A DNA stretch of 64,000 bases from NCBI GenBank assembly GCA_015680685.1, contig MNCI01014438.1, forward strand, positions 893,599 to 957,598. Direction: 5' to 3'. This document shows positions 56,513 through 64,000 of the stretch, one piece after another. The notes beneath the pieces were generated by a model. It did not search any database. It was not told the DNA's origin and worked only from the letters and a program-made list of their open reading frames with translations. The position numbers and the translations under genes were made by a program. How positions within the stretch are numbered: the first letter of the stretch is position 1; every line of letters starts with the position of its first letter. This DNA is from Gnetum montanum. Taxonomy: Eukaryota; Streptophyta; Gnetopsida; Gnetales; Gnetaceae.

Positions 56513-58690
56513 TTGAAAGAGCTAGGAGCATGAGAATACACTTTGGGCTACCAAAGCAATTTTGGGGAGATGTAGTTAACATAGTAGCCTACCTCATTAA
56601 TTAGGGTCATTCAGTTCCATTGGGGTTCAAAATACTAGAGGAGGTATGGATTGAGAAGGAGGTAAATCTTTCACATTTGAGAATTTTTGGGTGTGTCTCA
56701 TATGTGCATGTTGATTCAAATAATAGAGATAAGCTTGGTCCTAAATCTTGAATGTGGTTTTTCATTGGTTATGGATTTGATGATTGTGGTTATTAATTTT
56801 GGAATAATTAAAATAAGAAGATCATAAGACATAGTGTTGCTACCTTTAATGAAAATGTGATGTCTAAGGATGGAATTGGCATAGAATCAAAGTGTGCAAG
56901 GGAAAAGACAAAAGAACATAACAAGATTAAGTTGGAGGGAATTTTAGCAAATGATGTGGCTAGAAGGGTGAAAGCTAGTCCTAAAAATGGAACTGTAGAA
57001 GTAGAACTAGTTACCCCTAAGCCTTCATTGAGAAGATTAGATAGAGTGATCAAACATCCACAATAGTATTCTCCATCTTTACATTATTTACTTTTGACTA
57101 ATTCTAGGGAACTAGAGCATTTTAATAAAGCAATGCAAGTGAAAGATTTAGTCAAGTGGAAGTTAGCCATGAAAGATGAGATGAAGTCCCTTGAGAAGAG
57201 TGAAACATGAACAATGACTAAGTTTCCAAAGGGGAAGAAAGTGTTGTAAAATAAGTGGGTGTACAAGGTCAAAGATGTGCATGATGGTAGCAAGAGATAC
57301 AAGGTTAGATTAGTAGTTGACTACAATGAGATATTCTCTCCTACAAGGGCTTTCAAAAAAAGAAAGGGATTGACTACAATGAGATATTCTCTCCTATAGT
57401 CAAGTTGACTACTATTATATTGGTGTTGAGTATTATGGATACAGAAAATCTACACTTGAAAGAGTTAGATGTAAAGACTACATTCCTACATGGTGACCTT
57501 GAAGAATACATTTACATGGCACAACTAGAAGGCTTCCAAGTTTGAGGGAAGGAAAATCTTATGTGTAAATTAAAGAAAAGGTTGTATGGGTTAAAGTAGG
57601 CTCCTAGGAAATGGTACAAGAAGTTTGATGGGTTCATGTGTGACAATTTCCTTGTTATAAGAGAGATGGATCACTATATTATTTCAATAATTTTGATGAT
57701 TTTTATATCATATTGTTGTTATATGTTGATGATATGCTAGTTGCAAGGTCTAGTATGAAAAAGATCAACAATTTGAAGTAGCGATTGACAAAAAAAATTG
57801 AGATGAAAGACTTGGGGCTAGCTAAGTAGATACTTGGGATGAGAATATCTAGAGATAGATCAAAGTAACTTCTAAAGTTATTTTAAGAAAAGTACATAGA
57901 AAATTTGCTGAGTAGGTTTAGTCTTCAAGACACAAGGATTAGAAATACTCCAATGGGAAGCCATTTTCATCTCTCCAAGGAGTAGTCACCAAAGATAGAT
58001 GAGGAAAGAAAATACATGGCTAGAGTACCTTATGCTTCAGTAGTTGGAAGCTTGATGTATGCTATGGTGTGTAAAAGGCTGAACATATATCATGCAATGG
58101 GACTTGTCAGTAGGTATATGTTAGATCCAAGAAGGGAGCATTGGGAAGCTATGAAGTGGATTTCTAAATATGTAAAAGGCACATCAAGTATGGCACTTTT
58201 TTTTTGAGAAGAATGATGTTAATTCACAAGGCTTCTCAAATGTTGATTTGGATGGAGACTTGGATAGTCAAAAGAGTACAATGGGTTATGTCTTCACTTT
58301 GGATCAGACTGTTGTTAGCTGGATGTTTAGACTTAAAAAAGTGTTGTTTTCTCAATACCAGAAGTAGAATATATGCCTATTTTAGAAGCTAGTAAAGAAA
58401 TAATTTGGTTCAAGAATTTTCTAAAAGAGTTGGGCAAGACACAAGACAACAATGCACTTTAGAGTGATAGTCAAAGCACCATTCATCTTGCTAAAAATCC
58501 AGCATTCCATGCAAGATCAAAGCATATTTAGTTGAGGTATCACCACATTCATGGATTGATAAGTGATGGAGTATTATCATTAAAGAATATTTGTGGATCA
58601 AAGAACCCAGTAGACATGATGACCAAAGTTACTATGGATAAACTGAGGCTATGCACTACCTTAGTTGGCCTCCAAGGTTAATGATGAGGA
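56513..58690 (+). pseudogene. Copia pol: integrase end, RT and RNase H (H)
   Basis: Starts inside integrase (IERARSMRIHFGLPKQFWG, then LRIFGCVSYVHV). RT: WKLAMKDEMKSLEK, NKWVYKVKD, FLHGDLEEYIYM, LKKRLYGLK, and LLYVDDMLVA with YVDD at 57722-57733. RNase H: ARVPYASVVGSLMYAMV, GYVFTLDQTVVSW, KAYLVEVSPHS-like end to about 58690. The integrase catalytic core is missing and a roughly 59-bp tandem duplication lies at 57313-57395. Non-functional. Confidence 0.82.
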
Positions 58691-58792
58691 AGCACCATAC
58701 TAGGTGACCATTTTTTTAATGGGGCAACAGAGGTACAAGGTTTCATCAATGGATTTTGAAAATCTACCTTCAAGTGGGAGATTATCAAGAAT

Positions 58793-59183
58793 GTAGCCTA
58801 ATTTCTTCTCTTCATATTTGGAAAGTTGAAATTTCTAGCTATTAATTTGGAATGCTGAAATTTGAAAAGCTAAAATCTCTAATTATTAATTTGGAAGGCT
58901 AAAATTTTGAAATCTAAATTTACTAGCTATTAATTTGTAAGGAAAGCTAGAAAATTTGGCTATTTATGTTTTAGAAGTTGAAAATCCTAGTTGTATATAT
59001 AAGTGTAATGTGCCTTCCTTCAGGAGAGTATGAGTGTATCATTGTTAAACCTTAGAAATCAATAAAAATCCTAGTGCAACCATGGATGTAGTAAAACTTA
59101 AGTTGAGTCATGTAAAATATTTCTTTTTGTGTGTGTTTTTTTGTGATTTTTTATTTATTTTTCTCCTATTTCAATTCCTAACA
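58793..59183 (+). repeat. 3' LTR of element H
   Basis: 391 bp, TATCAAGAATGT...CCTAACA; partner of 55103-55503. Confidence 0.88.
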
Positions 59184-59188
59184 ATACC

Positions 59189-61210
59189 ATTTAGATAGAA
59201 ATGGTAATTAGGTTCAAAAATTATATTGGTTAAAATTTTCATAAAATATGGGCCTCCCTTTATCTAATACTCAATAACTTCTTCCATAGGAGTTGTTACA
59301 ACACTCATCATTAAATTTCATATCTAGATAAGGACATCAACAACTATATTTTATTTTCATGCGATGTACTTGATATCAAAATCGTATTTAGCAAGTAATT
59401 TCATTCAACTAAGTTGTCCTGTGTTTAACATGGATTGTCTCTATAGATATTCTAGATTAATTCTTAATGCAAATCTTGTTCGATAAATGTAACGCTTATA
59501 AACTTTTGAAGCATGTACAATTACTATTAAACCTAGATTACGGGTTGAATAATTTGTCTCAAGTCCTCATAATTTATAAGATTTAAACCATAACACTTTA
59601 CTTTCTTCTGAAAGGACTATAGCAATTCCTACTCTGTAGGTATCCTTAGATACTTCGAATGATAATTCTTCATCTAGGATTCTCAATATGGCTACTATTT
59701 TTAATAGCATCTTTAATGATAGAAAATATTTTTTGCATATGTTGTTAAACATAAGTAGACATTTTTTGTAACATATTTGTCAAAGAAGCTATACAAGTAG
59801 AATAACCTTTAATAAAATACTTATAGAAACCTACTAGACTCATAAAAATGCAAACTACTATAGTATCCATAGGTTCTAGCCATTCTCGAACTATACTAAT
59901 TTTAGATGGATGTACTAGTAGTCTTTTCCTAGATACAAAATGAAGAAAATATTATACTTATTCTTTAAATAACTAATATTTACTCAATTTTTTCTTTAAC
60001 TAATTTTGTTAAGAATTTCCATAGTAATTTTCAGATGTTCTACATATTCCTCCCTTGGCTTAGAATAAACAAGTATATCATCCATGAATATGATAACAAA
60101 TTTGTCAAGGTATTCCAAGAAATTATTATTCAGCAATGCCATAAATGATGAATATAAATATGATAACAAATTTGTCAAGGTATTTCAAGAATACATTTGT
60201 GCAATCTATACCTGGTTATAAATGTAGCTTTCTTAATATCTTCATTTTTAATGCTTATTTAATAATAACCTAATTTTAAATCAGTATTAGAAATATAACT
60301 TCCTCTTGTATGTTGATCAAATAGTTCATCTATCCTATATAAGGGGTAGGTGATTTTGATCATTACATTCTTTAATGCCCTCTAATTAATACATGATCAT
60401 AAGTTGTCATCCATCTTTTTGATAAATAGGACTTGTGCTTCTCAAGGTGTGATACTAAAATGGATCTTTCCTTCCTCCAATGACTAATCTAGTTGTACCT
60501 TTGATTCAATTAGTTCTAAATTAGAATATCTATATGAAGCTTTTGAAACTAGTTATGTACCTAGAAAGATATCAATGACATGTTCAATAGTCCTTATTGA
60601 TGATAATTCTCTAGTTTCACCAAATACCAAATTTTCATATTCCTTGATTTCTTTTGGAATATCAATATTAAATTATTTTTGGGGTTGAATTACTTTTACA
60701 ATGAACATAGTAATGTCCCTTTTGACTAGTCTCTCAACTTACTAATTGGTTATAGTATGAATTTATATGGTATTCCTACCATTCTTAGAACCTTGAATCC
60801 TTTAGTGATTAGCAATTTTAAAAATACAAGTTTTAAAATGGGTGGTAATATTAAAATTTTTTAGGGCATACATTTCTAAGACTTCATCAACATCCCTAAT
60901 GGAATACATTTCTAATGACTACTAGCTACAATTTGATCTTTGTAATGATATTAGGGTAAATATTAACCTTGGTAATGATGTCAGATTGTCAATTAATGTC
61001 TTGGTGGAGTCCACAAAAGAATTTATCTTTCCTTGAACATTATACCATTTCCACTTTAAGTTATGAGATAATTTCCTAATCTCTTTTGACATATCTTACA
61101 TATTTTTCCTAAACCCTTGGTTTGATTAATAGAGATTCCCTTACACAACTTTGATCTTATTAATCTGTTTCTCAAGACCATTCAAACAATCATTAACTTA
61201 GAACTTCATC
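59189..61210 (-). pseudogene. Chromovirus RT and RNase H (element G, right half)
   Basis: Minus strand. PR/RT linker and RT at about 60660-59990: IKEYENLVFGETRELSSI, SINPQ-like VLFIKKMDDN, CINYRALKNVMIKITYPLYR, IDELFDQ, then EYLDKFVIIFMDDILVYSK (60110-60055; FMDD catalytic box). RNase H starts near 59752 (RVGIAIVLSEESKVLWF). The palm part between RYRL and YLDK is deleted or replaced by a local duplication (60083-60190). Above 60700 the frame is too broken to name, possibly PR and gag. Confidence 0.75.
60083..60195. repeat. Local tandem duplication in G
   Basis: AATATGATAACAAATTTGTC followed by AAGGTATT(C/T)CAAGAA occurs at about 60087 and 60154, 67 bp apart, inside the RT palm. Confidence 0.85.
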
Positions 61211-62049
61211 ATTTTCTAATGCATACTTAGGATTTCAGATATTGATAGGCCAAGGAGACAAGACAAGGTGAATATCCATTATCCTTAATGTTCATTTTTA
61301 AGGATTCTAATCATAGTTAATTAGTTCTAAAAGTAATTATAACTATTCTAAAATGAATTTCTCTCTCTAAATCATCTCATCAAGACTTAACTAACCTTAA
61401 ACATGTGGATCATTGAACTTAGAAGTGGGGCATGAATAAGTTCCCAAATAAAATACTTTGACACAAAGAGCATACTAATTTTAATGTGGTTCTTCAACTT
61501 GGGTAGTCCACACTTAGAGGGTAGTTCACAAGCACACATTTAGACTTTGTTCCTTCCAAATTTTGGTTTGAAGGGTCCACACCCTATACAATCTTCAAGC
61601 CCTGCTCTAGAGTGTTGTCATGCTGCACCAACTACTAAATCCTGTAAGGTCCCATTAAGCTTGGAATGTGGTTTCCAGGATTTTGCAACCTTTCCAATCT
61701 TGAGCTCCACTCAAGAGTGTTATGCCACAACACCAACCACTCAATCTCGTAGGATCCTGACAAGCTCAATCAAGATTCCTTCCCATAAGAAGCACATCAA
61801 CCTCGCAGGGTTCACGGGAGACCAACAATTACAAGGGATGAATGAAACTTACTTTGTTAAGCCTTGTACTTTGAGGTACAACACACTTTAAAATGGACAA
61901 ATGACAATACAATGAAGAGGAATAATGACTATAATGATTGACAATTGATTACACAATGATACTACAAGAGCTTGCACATTTCCCAATGAGAATGATGTCT
62001 TCTTATAGTCATAATGTTTTCAAATCCATCTTGGAACTCATGTAATGAC
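61211..62049. other. Unassigned sequence with a diverged duplication
   Basis: CAATCTTCAAGCCCTGCTC...AGAGTGTTGTCATGC...CACCAACTAC (about 61590) recurs diverged at about 61697 (CAATCTTGAGCTCCACTC, AGAGTGTTATGCC, CACCAACCAC). Probably LTR or UTR sequence. The frame at 61547-61891 spans both copies and is not a convincing gene. Confidence 0.45.
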
Positions 62050-62290
62050 TAGATAATGGTCATGGAAGATGTCTTCTTAGTGCCTGAGATGTCTTTCTAC
62101 ATCTGTCTTCTATTCTAGGAAGACATCTTTGTCTAGGGAAATATGTCTTTCTAAAACTAGTCTTCATGCATCCTTCCTGGGAAGACATATTTATCTAGTG
62201 AAAGATATCTTTCTAAAATTGGCTTGTATTTTATGAAGATGTCTTTGTTTGGGGAAAGATGTATTTGTCTAATGAAAAACATTTGTTATT
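62050..62290 (+). repeat. Minisatellite, word GAAGACATCTTTGTCTAGGG
   Basis: Four to five degenerate units of about 55-65 bp: GAAGACAT(C/A)TTT(G/A)TCTAG(G/T)G followed by AAA(G/T)AT(G/A)TCTTTCTAAAA. No gene. Confidence 0.75.
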
Positions 62291-63330
62291 TTGTAGAGAC
62301 ATCTTCTCCTATGCTACCTACTAGAAAGTCATCTCTTTTGGAAGGGCCAACAATTAAACTACTTATTTTGATGTTGGAAGCCTCCAAATGCCTCCAAACA
62401 AGTCCCCACAGACCTTATAACCTCTTAGGCTCATTTTCTTGAATAGAAACACTCTTAAATAGACACATTTTCTTTAATTCATTATATTTTTCCATGCTCC
62501 CTTAAGTCCTTGTGATCCTAAATATTCATGTGAGTCCTTGAGTCCTTTGCTCTTGCTCTTGTAAACAAAATAACCATACAAACATCCTTGTACTCCATTT
62601 TCCTTAACATTTTAACATACCAAAAGGTCAACAAAATAGTTCAATAATATTCAAAAACACTTAAGTTTTGGTTTCTAAATTAAGCTTTTACATATTTTAG
62701 AAATATAAAAGAACAACTTTAAAAACTTATTTTGGACTTCTATAGGCTAAATTTAAGCAATCCGTTGCATCTAAAAGGTTTAGATATGTTTGAAACAAAT
62801 ATTATTTAATTAAAAATGGATAACAAAATCAAAAGTTAAGGGCATTTAAAGTTGCAAAAACTTTCATGTTTTTAAGACTTCTTGATAGGTCACACATCCT
62901 AGTACTACTCCAACCTAAGCATGCTTAATTACAAAATTTTTATCTTGATTGCTACCTACTTGACAATTTGCCTAATTAGTCAAATTTTTTGTATTTTGAT
63001 ATTTAAATGTTTTTTTACCTATGAAATTTCAAATTCAAATTTTTCCATTATTTGATGATTTTGAAATTTTTTCTCAATTAAAATTTTTTTTGATATCTCC
63101 CATCAATTGATAGAAAATTTCTTGATGTTGAAATAGCTAGAGGAGGTAATATTTGCTAGCATAGATGATCACCAAAGAAGGCACTATTTGCTAGTGCTGA
63201 TGATGGCTAAGATCACCAAAGGAGGCAATATATACCGGTGCTTATAATCATCATAGATGCTAGAGAAGGTAGTATCTACTATAATGAATAGAGGAGAAAG
63301 TATCCAATGATCATCTTCAAAGGTAGGTAG
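62291..63330. other. AT-rich sequence, nothing recognised
   Basis: No coding signal. A loose repeat of GATCACCAAAG(A/G)AGGCA(C/A)TAT occurs near 63168 and 63213. Confidence 0.5.
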
Positions 63331-63337
63331 GCAAAGT

Positions 63338-63416
63338 TGGTAGAGGTAGATAGAGAACATAGAGGTAGTTAGAGCATTGGTAGAGGTAGATAGAGAACGT
63401 AGAGATAGTTAGAGAA
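63338..63416. repeat. 39-bp tandem repeat, two copies
   Basis: TTGGTAGAGGTAGATAGAGA followed by AC(A/G)TAGAG(G/A)TAGTTAGAG, repeated once with two differences. Confidence 0.85.
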
Positions 63417-63945
63417 TAGGATGGCAACATGGAACAATGCCAAGAAATAGTGGCGGCATAGAGTTTATTGTAGTGCAATGTTACCGAAACATAAAGAGGT
63501 GTAGTGCAACTCAAATTAACTTATTGAAGTAAGAACATGAAAAGGTTGACAAGGTGAAATCTACTACACATAGTTTGATCAAGTACATTTGGCAACTATG
63601 TAATGGCTTGGTTGGATGTGATGATGAACTTAAAAAGAATGATCCTGCCAAGGAGGAATGGATGGCTAAAAGAAATTTGTGAAAGATCTTCTTCTATCCT
63701 TTAAGTTGGATATTTAATCCAACCTTTGTTGTACATATTTTATTCTTTTCCATGTTTTATGTTTTTTTTATTGATGTACTCAATTTCTCTTTTTTTTATT
63801 AATAAAAAGCATCTATTACTTTTTTTCTTCAATTAAATTTTGGCTCCTATACTATGGTTTTCTCTAATATCAAATGTGACATTCTATTTCGAAATGTTAA
63901 TGATTATAATAATTCATCATTGATGAGATGCGGTTTACACTAGGC
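63417..63945. other. Unassigned sequence
   Basis: A diverged region with a loose Lys/Asn/Asp-rich frame (GLVGCDDELKKNDPAKEEWM-like, 63609-63666), reminiscent of the end of copia gag, but too short to support. Confidence 0.3.
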
Positions 63946-63988
63946 CGCGATATCGCGTACGCGATATCGCGACCGACGCGATATCGCG
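63946..63988. repeat. Three copies of the perfect palindrome CGCGATATCGCG
   Basis: Copies at 63946-63957, 63960-63971 and 63977-63988. The first two with the central TA form one perfect 26-bp palindrome. Every CpG is intact although the surrounding DNA is AT-rich and CpG-poor. Confidence 0.95.
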
Positions 63989-64000
63989 TCTTCTCCTACG

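Larger units (their letters stand above)
55103..59183 (+). mobile_element. Element H: Ty1/copia retrotransposon, decayed
   Basis: LTRs at 55103-55503 and 58793-59183, target duplication AGACC (55098-55102) and ATACC (59184-59188), primer site ATTGGTATTGGAGCC at 55504-55518 (initiator Met type) and polypurine tract AAGTGGGAG at 58782-58790. It is inserted in chromovirus G. The internal order is gag, an inverted piece, IN end, RT, RNase H. Confidence 0.88.

Overview
The window is nuclear DNA of a plant with a large, transposon-filled genome. I see no host protein gene, rRNA or tRNA. Almost everything is LTR retrotransposon of several ages, nested in one another and decayed mainly by C-to-T change (many in-frame TAG/TAA/TGA where CAG/CAA/CGA would be expected). 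Old, 10-15% diverged LTR pairs (by eye), deep nesting and little removal fit a gymnosperm-like genome; that is an inference, and the species cannot be read from the sequence.

Layout. 1-1540: 3' part of a Ty3/gypsy pol (element D). After a non-coding spacer, 3720-6548 holds a long decayed sense-strand ORF of a plant-transposon-associated family, and 6600-7350 an LTR-like stretch. 7740-14194: element C, a non-autonomous Tat-like element with no gag or pol, a ~190-bp-period degenerate array, a 3' UTR, polypurine tract (PPT) and LTR. 14195-17691: fragments and AT-rich sequence. 17697-53699: element A, a complete Tat-lineage Ty3/gypsy element on the minus strand with a perfect 5-bp target duplication (ATAAT). 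Its 5' LTR is split by element B (34083-51966, plus strand), a second full-length Tat-like element. 53705-55102 and 59189-61210: halves of a chromovirus (G, minus strand) split by Ty1/copia element H (55103-59183). 61210-64000: minisatellites and unassigned sequence, ending in three copies of a GC-rich palindrome.

Main discovery. A and B share an unusual plan: gag-PR, then about 6 kb, then RT-RNase H-archaeal-type RNase H-IN. In that interval each carries, in antisense, a multi-exon gene (A: 25014-29497 plus strand; B: 39955-43541 minus strand). The two predicted proteins are homologous along most of their length and share an intron with the same position and phase. In A the gene has its own TATA box. 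Being antisense to the genomic RNA, its introns would survive retrotransposition. The gene is flanked on both sides by short tandem repeats of a motif that also occurs downstream of IN, and the interval corresponds to the PR-RT junction where Ogre-type Tat elements carry an intron. I do not recognise the protein.

A second pattern is that each element uses its own short palindrome-like word, repeated through its LTRs and non-coding DNA (in C and parts of A and B at about 180-200 bp spacing). A third is a 15-bp-stem hairpin lying against the PPT in A and C, weaker in B. Assembly: Ns at 27037-27212 and 38094-38524; the piece 27213-27657 is an unmerged, inverted part of the antisense gene of A.
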